Source: Pelotomaculum sp. UBA3102
GTDB taxonomy: Bacteria; Bacillota; Desulfotomaculia; Desulfotomaculales; Pelotomaculaceae
DNA length: 10,854 nucleotides
NCBI GenBank assembly: GCA_002365865.1
Contig: DFAQ01000062.1
Location: forward strand, 1 to 10,854
Direction of reading: 5' to 3'
In this document: positions 1 to 7,162 of the stretch, piece by piece
Layout of the letters: each line of letters begins with the position of its first letter
Numbering within the stretch: position 1 is the stretch's first letter
Made by a program: the position numbers and the translations under genes
Notes under the pieces: model-generated
What the model was told of the DNA's origin: nothing
The model's input: only the letters and a program-made list of their open reading frames with translations
The model's database searches: none

Positions 1-54
1 TCTGAGCGAGCGAGCTTCAACACCAAGTATTTGATCAAAGCGTTGCGCCGGCCG

Positions 55-852
55 TTAACCGGGCCTTTCAGGCCACCCGGTCTGATCCTTTAAAAAAAAC
101 CTGACCGCCTCCTCGACTACGGAAACCCTGATACAGGTGTTAAAACAGGGGCCGAAGGGGCGCTCGTTGGTTACCCCGAGCACCGGAATGGAATCCGAAT
201 CCTGGATGCCGCTGGTGAGATCGCGTTCGCAGGCAATGGCTACAATGGCCCGGGGATGGTACTCCCGGACATACTTGCGCGCCAAAGTTCCTCCGGTGGC
301 CATGCCGACTTTAATCCCGTACCTGTCCCGCAAATCCAGCAGGTCGCAGACGACACATCCCCCACAGCGTTGGCAATTATCGACATCGGTGGTTATTTTA
401 TGGGGACAGTTGCTTTTTTGCAAACAATGAGGCGCTAAAAGCAGCACCTGCTCGGGAAACAGCTTTAGCGCCTTTGATCTTACCAGGTAATTGTTTACCT
501 CAATAAATGAACTTTTAATTCTGTCTTGATCAATGTTAAAAACCCTGCCGAGAGCCAAGGCAACCGGAAAGAAAATGTTTATCGCCACGTGCATCGGTCC
601 GTGCAGTACGGTAATATCCCTGGCGTACAGGATCGTTACCACCATACCGCCAATGCCGAAGGCAGCCACGACCAGGCCGCCCAGCAGAATTCCCGCCAGG
701 CCCAGAAGCAGCACCTGGTCCCAAAAAGTCCTGTGCGGGTTCAAGGCCAAATGCCAGATCCCCGCCAGTATGAGCCCGGCACATAAAATACTGGCACTTA
801 ACAGACCGATAAAAATCCTTTTCCTTACCGGAATCAATTGATTTATTTTCAC
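55..852 (-). CDS. DUF116 family membrane-anchored cysteine-cluster protein
   Basis: The protein is recognised as DUF116, a family without an established function. Numbered from the GTG at 852 it has 265 residues. The N-terminus is hydrophobic, with probable membrane segments near residues 13-35 and 46-76 and a weaker one near 86-103. A soluble C-terminal domain follows, with nine cysteines: C143, C149, then C160-x2-C163-x2-C166-x2-C169, then C208, C236 and C240. The CX2CX2CX2C run resembles ferredoxin-type iron-sulfur ligation, so metal or cluster binding is inferred. The GTG at 852 is chosen because GGAGG lies 9 bases upstream. An ATG at 891 (weaker AGGCGG site) and a GTG at 909 (no visible site) are in-frame alternatives that would add 13 or 19 residues. 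The gene follows fmt by 83 bases and is probably cotranscribed with it. The family call is firm; the start and role are not. Confidence 0.85.
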   Translation of the reverse strand: MKINQLIPVRKRIFIGLLSASILCAGLILAGIWHLALNPHRTFWDQVLLLGLAGILLGGLVVAAFGIGGMVVTILYARDITVLHGPMHVAINIFFPVALALGRVFNIDQDRIKSSFIEVNNYLVRSKALKLFPEQVLLLAPHCLQKSNCPHKITTDVDNCQRCGGCVVCDLLDLRDRYGIKVGMATGGTLARKYVREYHPRAIVAIACERDLTSGIQDSDSIPVLGVTNERPFGPCFNTCIRVSVVEEAVRFFLKDQTGWPERPG

Positions 853-935
853 CTTTAATCGCCTCCGGGCATGTACACTTACCGGCAACATTTTAAAAAC
901 CGCCTGCACCGCGCCGGCAATTGTATGGGTTCTGC

Positions 936-1889
936 TTACCGGTTTTCAAGCAGCGGTTCTCCTAATACGGTACCTTCCGGAACCGGATTTCCCCTCAAAA
1001 AATCGGCAGCCTTTAAACGTTTGGCGCCCTGTAATTGGAGTTCGGTTATGGCCAGCCGCCCCTTACCGGTACTGACAATAATACCTTCCCGCCCGCAGGA
1101 AAGCACCTTTCCCGGTTCAGAAACATCGTCATCCTCCGCTGAAACCAACGCGGCACGCCAAACTTTAAGTATCTTTCCAAACAGGAAGGTGCGCGCCCCC
1201 GGCCAGGGATTCATTCCCCTGACGTGGTTACATATACTCCGGGCGGTTCCATCCCACCGGATTATTTCGTCTTCGGCTTTAAGCATGGGGGCGTAGGAAG
1301 CGGTACCGGCCTGGGGTATTCCGGGCGCCTTTCCCCGTTCAATTAAACTCAAAGCTTTAAGTAAAAGCCGGGCCCCTAAAAGTGCCAGCCTATCGTGTAC
1401 GCTTCCTGCCGTATCTTCCTCGTCTATTGTAACCGCTTCATGCAGGATCATATCACCGGTATCCATTCCCTCGTCCAGGTACATAATGGTAATCCCCGTT
1501 TCTTTTTCTCCGTTCATAACCGCCCGGTGTACCGGCGCAGCACCCCGGTACTTCGGTAAAAGAGAAGCATGCACATTAACGCACCCGTATTCCGGTAAGG
1601 ACAAAATTTCCGGCGGCAGTATACGGCCGTATGCCACCACTACAATTACTTCCGGAGACAACTCTTTTAACCGTTCCATAAAACGGGGGTCTCTGACCCG
1701 GAACGGCTGAAAAACCGGAATACGGAATTTCACCGCGCACTCCTTGACCGGGGACGGAAATTCTTTTTTGCCCCTGCCCCGGGGACGGTCGGGTTGGGTC
1801 ACCACAGCCGCCACGTCATGGCCGGCTTCAAAAAGGGCGGTCAAGGAAGGCACCGCAAAATCCGGAGTGCCCATAAATACAACCCGCAT
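936..1889 (-). CDS. fmt: Methionyl-tRNA formyltransferase
   Basis: Fmt transfers a formyl group from 10-formyltetrahydrofolate to Met-tRNAfMet in the cytoplasm, producing the bacterial initiator. The 317 residues match the usual family length of about 310-320. The N-terminal formyltransferase Rossmann domain starts MRVVFMGTPDFAVPSL. The catalytic set is visible: N105 and H107 in the NVHASLLPKYRGAAP segment and D143 in GMDTGD. These correspond to N106, H108 and D144 of the E. coli enzyme. The C-terminal OB-like tRNA-binding domain follows from about residue 205. The ATG at 1889 lies 7 bases after the def stop codon. Its ribosome binding site is weak (AGAAAG) and lies between the def stop codon and the ATG, so translational coupling to def is likely. 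The def-fmt pairing is classical, because Def removes the group that Fmt adds. I see no missing key residue. Confidence 0.97.
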   Translation of the reverse strand: MRVVFMGTPDFAVPSLTALFEAGHDVAAVVTQPDRPRGRGKKEFPSPVKECAVKFRIPVFQPFRVRDPRFMERLKELSPEVIVVVAYGRILPPEILSLPEYGCVNVHASLLPKYRGAAPVHRAVMNGEKETGITIMYLDEGMDTGDMILHEAVTIDEEDTAGSVHDRLALLGARLLLKALSLIERGKAPGIPQAGTASYAPMLKAEDEIIRWDGTARSICNHVRGMNPWPGARTFLFGKILKVWRAALVSAEDDDVSEPGKVLSCGREGIIVSTGKGRLAITELQLQGAKRLKAADFLRGNPVPEGTVLGEPLLENR

Positions 1890-1896
1890 CTTTCTG

Positions 1897-2367
1897 CTAA
1901 ACTTCTTTCTGTTTGAGTTTTCTTATATTTGTCGCCCGGTCGATATACAGAACCCCGTCCAGGTGGTCTATTTCATGCTGCAGCACCCGGGCAAACAAGC
2001 CTTCCGCCCCAAAAACACATTCCTGTCCGGATCGGTCAAGTCCTTTTACTTTCACATAGTAAGCGCGAGGCACGTCTCCCACGATACCGGGTATGCTCAA
2101 ACACCCTTCAGTATCGATTTCCCTTCCGCTGTAACTTAAGATTTCCGGGTTGATTAATTCTACTAACCCCTCACCGGCGTCAACCACAATAACCCGCTTT
2201 GACACCCCTACCTGGGGTGCCGCCAGACCGGCACCTCCGTTTTTATACATGGTCTCCGACATATTGTTTAAAAGCTTCAGGATATTAGGAGTGATTTTCG
2301 GTACCGGCCTGGCTTTTTCTTTAAGAATCTTATCTCCCAGTTCCACAATTTTATATAACGCCAACAT
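1897..2367 (-). CDS. def: Peptide deformylase
   Basis: Def removes the formyl group from the N-terminal methionine of nascent proteins at the ribosome exit, as an Fe/Zn metallohydrolase. The 156 residues carry all three family motifs. Motif I is GAGLAAPQ at residues 45-52. Motif II is EGCLS at 87-91, with metal ligand C89. Motif III is HEIDH at 131-135, with ligands H131 and H135 and catalytic E132. The short length and absence of the long insertion seen in many Gram-positive type 2 enzymes suggest a type 1 deformylase; that is an inference. The ATG start is preceded by AAAGGAGG only 4 bases away. The next codon is TTG and would give better spacing, so a start one codon later is possible. The gap to the priA stop is 10 bases, and the AGGAGG site lies in that gap. 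Confidence 0.97.
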   Translation of the reverse strand: MLALYKIVELGDKILKEKARPVPKITPNILKLLNNMSETMYKNGGAGLAAPQVGVSKRVIVVDAGEGLVELINPEILSYSGREIDTEGCLSIPGIVGDVPRAYYVKVKGLDRSGQECVFGAEGLFARVLQHEIDHLDGVLYIDRATNIRKLKQKEV

Positions 2368-2377
2368 CCTGCCTCCT

Positions 2378-4624
2378 TTATAACATCCCCTGAGGGTTGA
2401 TGTCTACATTAATAACCGGCTTGAATACCGGCCGGGTCCGGCCGAGCACCGCCAGAACTTCTTTAACTGCTTCTTTTAACGGACTGCGGCGCGGGCTTTT
2501 TAAAATTAACTGCCAGCGAAACCGGTCTTTAATCCTGCTCAGCGGGGCCGGCGCAGGACCCAAAATATCTATTTTAAGATTATCATTTAAAACTATTTTA
2601 CTAAGATTTTCTTTGGCCAGCCGGGCCCCTTTTTTAACCTCTTCCTCGTCTGCATGAGTAAAAAGAAGCCGGGCCAGGTAGGTAAAAGGAGGGTATCCCA
2701 ATGAACGCCGGACCGGAATTTCCCTTTGGTAAAACAATTCACAGTCATGTGCCGCGGCCGCCTGAATGCTGTAATGATCGGGGCAATGAGTCTGGACCAC
2801 AACTTCTCCCGGCCGGCTGCCGCGGCCGGCCCTCCCCGCTACCTGGGTCAGCAATTGGAAAGTACGTTCTGCCGCACGAAAATCCGGCATATACAGGGTA
2901 GTATCAGCGTTAATCACACCGACAAGGGTAATTCCGGGAATATCCAGGCCCTTGGCCACCATCTGGGTGCCGATTAAAACATCAGCCTTTCCTTCCTGAA
3001 AGGTTTTAAAAATCTCCTGGTGGGAACCCTTTCGTGAGGTGGAGTCACTGTCCATACGCACTATCCGGGCACCCGGAAATATCTTCTGCGCTTCTTCTTC
3101 CACCTTTTGCGTACCAACGCCAAAATGGCGGACATAACTGCTGCCGCAGCCGGGGCAAAACTCCGGTAAAACGGCGGTATGGTTGCAGTAATGACAGCGC
3201 AGGCGCCCGCCCAGGTGGTAAGTAAGGGAAATATCACAGTTGGGACACTTTAACGACAGTCCGCATTCACGGCACACCACAATCGTGGCATATCCCCGCC
3301 GGTTTAAAAAAAGAATCACTTGCTCGCCTTTTTCCAGGCGCTCATTTACAGCCGTCTCCAGCATCCGGCTGAAAATTCCGCGGTTCCCATTTTTCAGCTC
3401 CACTCTCAGGTCTACCACTCTCACCCTGGGCAACGGGCGGCCGTCTACCCGTTCCGGAATCCTTAACAAACGGTAAGGACCGCCTCCCGTTACTGCTTTG
3501 CTCCGGGATTCCAGGGACGGGGTGGCGCTGCCCAGCACCACCACCGCCCCGGTAAGTTGAGCTCTTTTCAGGGCGACCTCCCGGGCATGGTAACGCAAGT
3601 GATCGTCCTGTTTATAAGAAGATTCGTGTTCTTCATCGACAATAAACAAACCCGGCGCGGGTAAAGGTGCAAAAACAGCCGACCGGGTACCGAGGACCAC
3701 CGGGGCTTCTCCTTCCTTCACCCGCCGCCATTCTTCGTATCTCTCCCTGTCCGGAAGGGCGCTGTGCAGCACCGCCACCAGGTCTCCGAACCTGCCCCGG
3801 AACAGGCCAATCATCTGCGGGGTCAGAGAAATCTCCGGAACCAGCGTCACCGCCTGCCGCCCCCTGTCCAGCGCCGCACGAATGGCCTGAAGGTAGACCT
3901 CGGTCTTGCCGCTTCCCGTAACGCCGTGTAAAAGAAAAACTCCGAATTTATCCTTCTCCAACGTGCCGGTTATCGCCTTTAACGCTCCCGACTGACCGGC
4001 ATTAAGCGGCAGGTTGCCGGTGCGGGCGGTTCTTGCCGGCTGCTTTCCGTGCAGGCGGGACCGGCTGCCGGTGAATACTTCCAAAAAGCCCTTTTCCACC
4101 AGCGTATCCACCGCCCCCGGCGAAGCTTCCGCTGCCGCGGCAAGTTCCTGCCTGGTCAACCCCGGGCATTCCAGGGCTTTTTTTATCACCGCAGCTTGTT
4201 TGGGGGCGCGGCCCATGGTCAACAATATTTTTTTAATCTCTGTTCCCGGAACGGCCGCCTTAAAACGTTTCACTTCCCGTACCGGCTTGTATTTTAACCC
4301 GGGTGCCAGGATCCGGCTCAATGCTTCAGCGGTAGTGCAAAGATAATTATCCGCCATCCAACGGGCCAACTCCAAAAGTTCCGTGGTAAAAACCGGACCT
4401 TCCCCCAGAATCCCGGCTATTTCCTTGATCCTGATTTTTTTTTCGGGAACTCCGAATCCCGTTACATATCCGGGTAGCTGCCTGCCGCCAAAGGAAACCA
4501 GCACCCTGGAACCTATTTTTATTTGATCTTTAAATTCTGCCGGAACAGAATAGTGAAAAACCCGGTCGGTCCTCCGGGCATTAAGCTCTACGATCACTTC
4601 GGCAAAAGGGCCGCTTTTTTTCAT
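2378..4624 (-). CDS. priA: Primosomal protein N' (replication restart helicase)
   Basis: PriA is a superfamily 2, 3'-to-5' DNA helicase that recognises abandoned forks and D-loops and reloads the replicative helicase. From the ATG at 4624 the protein has 748 residues, a normal length. The N-terminal 3'BD and winged-helix regions occupy roughly residues 1-200. Walker A GVTGSGKT is at 234-241 and Walker B DEEH at 330-333. Eight zinc-binding cysteines (451, 454, 460, 463, 477, 480, 490 and 493) form the two-zinc insertion typical of PriA. The C-terminal helicase lobe includes the TQVAGRAGRG motif. The frame extends upstream to a TTG at 4651, but the ATG has GGAGG 6 bases upstream and the residues MKKSGPFAEV fit the family. 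A promoter lies just upstream at about 4663-4690. priA is followed by def after 10 bases, so priA, def and fmt form a tight unit. Confidence 0.97.
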   Translation of the reverse strand: MKKSGPFAEVIVELNARRTDRVFHYSVPAEFKDQIKIGSRVLVSFGGRQLPGYVTGFGVPEKKIRIKEIAGILGEGPVFTTELLELARWMADNYLCTTAEALSRILAPGLKYKPVREVKRFKAAVPGTEIKKILLTMGRAPKQAAVIKKALECPGLTRQELAAAAEASPGAVDTLVEKGFLEVFTGSRSRLHGKQPARTARTGNLPLNAGQSGALKAITGTLEKDKFGVFLLHGVTGSGKTEVYLQAIRAALDRGRQAVTLVPEISLTPQMIGLFRGRFGDLVAVLHSALPDRERYEEWRRVKEGEAPVVLGTRSAVFAPLPAPGLFIVDEEHESSYKQDDHLRYHAREVALKRAQLTGAVVVLGSATPSLESRSKAVTGGGPYRLLRIPERVDGRPLPRVRVVDLRVELKNGNRGIFSRMLETAVNERLEKGEQVILFLNRRGYATIVVCRECGLSLKCPNCDISLTYHLGGRLRCHYCNHTAVLPEFCPGCGSSYVRHFGVGTQKVEEEAQKIFPGARIVRMDSDSTSRKGSHQEIFKTFQEGKADVLIGTQMVAKGLDIPGITLVGVINADTTLYMPDFRAAERTFQLLTQVAGRAGRGSRPGEVVVQTHCPDHYSIQAAAAHDCELFYQREIPVRRSLGYPPFTYLARLLFTHADEEEVKKGARLAKENLSKIVLNDNLKIDILGPAPAPLSRIKDRFRWQLILKSPRRSPLKEAVKEVLAVLGRTRPVFKPVINVDINPQGML

Positions 4625-4662
4625 TACACCCCTCCGGGATAATCCTAACAAGTACCAATATT

Positions 4663-4690
4663 ATTATAGCAAAAAAAACTTACCCTTAAA
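4663..4690 (-). promoter_or_regulatory. Extended -10 promoter ahead of priA-def-fmt
   Basis: Read on the minus strand, TGCTATAAT occupies 4671 down to 4663. It is a perfect TATAAT hexamer with the TGn extension of a sigma-A extended -10 promoter. The -35 candidate, TTTAAG at 4690-4685 with a 16-base spacer, is poor, which is normal for extended -10 promoters. A run of eight T residues lies just upstream of the TGn. Predicted transcription would start near 4656, about 32 bases before the priA ATG. The 103-base coaBC-priA gap is the largest gap between genes in this cluster, which fits an internal start. I saw no convincing coaBC terminator here, so readthrough from upstream is also likely. Confidence 0.6.
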
Positions 4691-4727
4691 CTGCAACGGC
4701 TCCGGCGTAGAAATTTTCCCACCTGTT

Positions 4728-5927
4728 TTAAACCATATTACGCAGGGACAGCACCTCGTCAAGGATCCGGTCGGCCAAAACGCTCTTTTTCATCTCGGGC
4801 AAAGGTAAAACCGTCCCGTCCGGGTAGACCAGCTTAACGATATTGGTATCGGTACCAAATCCCGCCCCCGGCAGAGTGACGTCGTTGGCCACCAGGAAGT
4901 CGAGATTTTTCTCCCGCACCTTATTTAGGGCATTAACTTCCAAATCCCCGGTTTCAGCAGCAAAACCCACCAGGAGCTGCTTTTTTTTCTTTTTTCCCAG
5001 GTCCGCCAGTATATCGGGATTTTTTACCATTTCAACCGACCACCTGTCACCGTGTTTCTTGATCTTTTTTACCGCTGCTGCCTCGGGCCGGTAATCCGCT
5101 ACGGCAGCGGTCTTGACAACCACGTCAACTACAGGGAAATATTCCATTACCGCGTGATGCATCTGCAGCGCCGTTTCTACGGCGATTACTTTCACTCCCG
5201 GTGGCGGCTTCAAAGAAGTCGGGCCGCTGACCAGAATTACTTCGGAACCCCTGCGCGCAGCTGCACCGGCCACGGCATAACCCATCTTGCCGGTACCGCG
5301 GTTGGTCAGGTAGCGCACCGGGTCAAAGGGCTCGACAGTCGGACCGGCGGTTACCAGTACGGTCATACCCTTCATATCTCCCCCGCTGTTGAGAAGGGCG
5401 GCCAGGTTCTCTAAAATAACTTCCAATTCCGCCAACCGCCCGCGCCCCTCAGCGCCGCAGGCCAGCCGGCCCACACCCGGTTCAACAAAATGGCAGCCCA
5501 AACCGCGTAAGGTTTCCATATTACGCTGGACCACCCGGTTATGATACATGTTGACGTTCATCGCGGGACAAAAAAAGACCGGGCAGGTTGCAGCCAGGAT
5601 CACGGTAGAAAGGAGATCGTCGGCAATACCGCAAGCCGCCTTGCCGATAATATTGGCCGTAGCCGGCACCACCACCAGTAAATCGGTACCGCCGGCCAGT
5701 TCAATATGGCGCACTTTTCCGTCCGGGGCAGATTCAAATAAATCAGTGTAGACCCGGTTGCCGGAGATAACCTGAAAAGTAAGGGGCCGGACGAATTCCT
5801 GAGCCGAACGGGTCATAATCACCTGTACCCCGGCTCCGTTTTTTTTAAGATCACTTACCAGCTGGACCGCCTTAAAAACAGCAATACCTCCCGTAACGCC
5901 TACAGTAATTTTTTTTCCCGTCAGCAT
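4728..5927 (-). CDS. coaBC: Bifunctional phosphopantothenoylcysteine decarboxylase / phosphopantothenate-cysteine ligase
   Basis: CoaBC catalyses two steps of coenzyme A synthesis: CTP-dependent joining of cysteine to 4'-phosphopantothenate (CoaB), then FMN-dependent decarboxylation to 4'-phosphopantetheine (CoaC). The protein has 399 residues, a normal length for the fusion. The N-terminal CoaC flavoprotein domain spans about residues 1-180. It carries the active-site histidine H74 in the segment RHIELAGG, the PAMN motif at 121-124, and C157 on the substrate flap. The CoaB domain follows from about residue 186. It has LVTAGPTVEP, N209 in YLTNRGTGKMG, AAVADYRP at about 274-281, and the KKIKK lysine cluster at 287-291. 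The ATG start has AGGAGGAG 3 bases upstream. The leader contains a strong hairpin directly against that site. An A-rich run encoding five lysines (residues 312-316) is unusual but in frame. The gene follows rpoZ by 60 bases. Confidence 0.97.
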   Translation of the reverse strand: MLTGKKITVGVTGGIAVFKAVQLVSDLKKNGAGVQVIMTRSAQEFVRPLTFQVISGNRVYTDLFESAPDGKVRHIELAGGTDLLVVVPATANIIGKAACGIADDLLSTVILAATCPVFFCPAMNVNMYHNRVVQRNMETLRGLGCHFVEPGVGRLACGAEGRGRLAELEVILENLAALLNSGGDMKGMTVLVTAGPTVEPFDPVRYLTNRGTGKMGYAVAGAAARRGSEVILVSGPTSLKPPPGVKVIAVETALQMHHAVMEYFPVVDVVVKTAAVADYRPEAAAVKKIKKHGDRWSVEMVKNPDILADLGKKKKKQLLVGFAAETGDLEVNALNKVREKNLDFLVANDVTLPGAGFGTDTNIVKLVYPDGTVLPLPEMKKSVLADRILDEVLSLRNMV

Positions 5928-5938
5928 GGGCTCCTCCT

Positions 5939-5974
5939 AATTAAGAGACTGTCTTTGCGACAGTCTCTTTAATT
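5939..5974 (-). promoter_or_regulatory. Strong hairpin between rpoZ and coaBC, abutting the coaBC ribosome binding site
   Basis: A perfect 11-base inverted repeat (AAGAGACTGTC against GACAGTCTCTT, minus strand) encloses the 5-base loop GCAAA. The arms extend by a further AATT/AATT pairing if one bulged A is allowed, giving a stem of 15 pairs. The base of the stem ends one nucleotide before the AGGAGGAG site of coaBC. In the transcription direction it is followed by AATTAGG rather than a U-run, so it is a poor intrinsic terminator for rpoZ. On the plus strand it is followed by a short T-containing run, but no plus-strand gene reads into it. A processing site, a stability element or a translational modulator of coaBC are all possible. 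The structure is seen directly; the role is not known. Confidence 0.7.
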
Positions 5975-5987
5975 TGACAACAGTACT

Positions 5988-6203
5988 TTATTTAATACCG
6001 CTCCTGGTTCTCATGTACCTGACTTTATCCTGGATAATGTCCACCAGCGCAGCTGTTACCGGCTTACCGGCGCCCGGCCCCCCGTCACTTGTTTCTGCGC
6101 CGCTTTCCGTCAGTGCCCTGGCCCGCTTGGCTGCCACTACCACGAGGGTATACCGGCTATCAACTTTTTTCATCAGCTCATCGAGCGTCGGCAGGTTATT
6201 CAT
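5988..6203 (-). CDS. rpoZ: DNA-directed RNA polymerase omega subunit
   Basis: The omega subunit binds the beta-prime subunit and helps RNA polymerase assembly and stability. The 71 residues fit the short Firmicutes form. The diagnostic segment is DSRYTLVVVAAKRARAL at residues 15-31, preceded by the SLDEL-like PTLDELMKKV. A Gly/Ser/Glu-rich stretch at about 33-46 leads into the conserved KPVTAAL at 47-53. The ATG at 6203 has GGGGAAGG close upstream. A six-codon out-of-frame mini-ORF begins at the ATG at 6220 and overlaps the rpoZ start as ATGA; this is probably incidental. The gene lies 28 bases after gmk, the usual Firmicutes neighbour. In many bacteria rpoZ is next to gmk or spoT. Confidence 0.95.
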   Translation of the reverse strand: MNNLPTLDELMKKVDSRYTLVVVAAKRARALTESGAETSDGGPGAGKPVTAALVDIIQDKVRYMRTRSGIK

Positions 6204-6231
6204 ACCTTCCCCACTTCCATATTAAAGTTAA

Positions 6232-6837
6232 TTAAGATTCAAACCGGGAATAATACGTGTTGAAAAAACGGGGCCGGGATTTTTCAGCCGTAATTATCGC
6301 CTGTACCTTATTTAAGGCCCGGTCCAGATCGTCATTAACGATAATATAATCATAACGGTCTGCCAACTTGAGTTCCGCAGCTGTACAATTGATACGTTTT
6401 TGAACTTCTCCGGCCGAATCCGTGCCCCGTGCAAACAGGCGCGTAATCAACTCGGTTTTAGACGGCGGGGCAATAAAAATCAGTACTGCCTCAGGAAATT
6501 TTTTCTTCACCTGAAGGGCGCCCTGGATATCTATTTCCAGAATAACATCTCTGCCCTGTTCCAATTCCTGCCGTACAAAATCAACCGGCGTCCCGTAATA
6601 ATTCCCGTAAACCTCGGCCCATTCCAGAAACTGACCGTTTGCAATCATTTCCCGGAATTCTTTTTCTTTTAAAAAAAAATAATCTACTCCGTCTACCTCA
6701 CCTTTTCTGGGCAACCTGGTGGTAGCGGAAACCGACAAGCGCAACGAAGGATCGCCCTGCCTGACAGCCCGGCAGATGGTTCCTTTTCCTGCCCCCGACG
6801 GACCGGAAAAAACCAGCAAAATTCCTTTTTTCTCCAC
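6232..6837 (-). CDS. gmk: Guanylate kinase
   Basis: Gmk phosphorylates GMP and dGMP with ATP to GDP and dGDP, an essential step in guanine nucleotide supply. The 201 residues match the family. The P-loop is GPSGAGKGT at residues 12-20. The GMP-binding region includes SATTR at 37-41, EVDGVDYFF at 47-55, and EWAEVYGNYYGTP from E72. EIDIQGA at 101-107 and the lid segment RLFARGTDSAGEVQKR at about 133-148 complete the fold. The start is a GTG at 6837. It has only a weak site (GGTGGG) very close by, but upstream ATG and GTG triplets are out of frame and residue 5 onward matches the family start. The gap to the preceding remA stop is 17 bases, so cotranscription is expected. Confidence 0.97.
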   Translation of the reverse strand: MEKKGILLVFSGPSGAGKGTICRAVRQGDPSLRLSVSATTRLPRKGEVDGVDYFFLKEKEFREMIANGQFLEWAEVYGNYYGTPVDFVRQELEQGRDVILEIDIQGALQVKKKFPEAVLIFIAPPSKTELITRLFARGTDSAGEVQKRINCTAAELKLADRYDYIIVNDDLDRALNKVQAIITAEKSRPRFFNTYYSRFES

Positions 6838-6854
6838 GACCCACCATCCCCGGC

Positions 6855-7130
6855 TTAATCGGAGGATTCCTCGGTTTTAGACGAGGCCTCTTTGGTCAGC
6901 AGGCGTTGAGCCACAGTTTCCGGTTGGACGGCGGATAATATCACGTGGTCACTGTCCGTAATAATTACCGCCCTCGTACGCCGGCCATAGGTCGCGTCAA
7001 CCAGCATGCCCCTGTCGCGGGCCTCGGTAATCACCCTTTTTATGGGGGCAGACTCCGGACTTACAATAGCAATGATCCGGTTGGCCGATACTATGTTTCC
7101 AAAACCAATATTAATCAATTTAATCTCCAT
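6855..7130 (-). CDS. remA: RemA/DUF370 family DNA-binding regulator
   Basis: RemA is a small DNA-binding activator first studied in Bacillus subtilis, where it turns on biofilm matrix and osmoprotection genes and assembles into rings. The 91 residues carry the family core from INIGFGNIVSANRIIAIV (residues 6-23) to GMLVDATYGRRTRAVI (41-56). Basic residues R18, R50, R51 and R53 stand where DNA contacts have been described in the family, from memory. The last 12 residues are polar and acidic (SSKTEESS), a tail beyond the conserved core. The ATG at 7130 is preceded by AAAGGGGAAG. The gene lies 32 bases after yicC and 17 before gmk, the standard Firmicutes order (ylzA/remA between yloC and gmk). 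The target genes in this organism are unknown; a biofilm role should not be assumed for a likely strict anaerobe. Confidence 0.92.
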   Translation of the reverse strand: MEIKLINIGFGNIVSANRIIAIVSPESAPIKRVITEARDRGMLVDATYGRRTRAVIITDSDHVILSAVQPETVAQRLLTKEASSKTEESSD

Positions 7131-7162
7131 TCTGCTTCCCCTTTCATTTATGGTTTCCCGGG

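Noticed and set aside
1..54. Possible start of the next gene after DUF116, or a frame continuing past the DUF116 stop without another stop codon.
   Set aside because: Only 54 bases remain, no ribosome binding site with a start codon is visible, and 17 open codons carry little weight. The GAGC-type short tandem at 7-15 is too small to call a repeat.
60..82. Hairpin at the 3' end of the DUF116 gene (GGCCT...AGGCC).
   Set aside because: The stem is 5 pairs, it lies inside the coding sequence and no U-run follows, so it is not a credible terminator.
536..784. Long open frames antisense or out of phase within the DUF116, priA, coaBC and fmt genes.
   Set aside because: They overlap strongly supported conserved genes, have no recognisable domains, and are explained as shadow frames of moderately GC-rich coding sequence.
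6203..6220. Six-codon mini-ORF whose TGA overlaps the rpoZ ATG.
   Set aside because: It is most simply a chance ATG within the ribosome binding region; nothing else supports translation of it.
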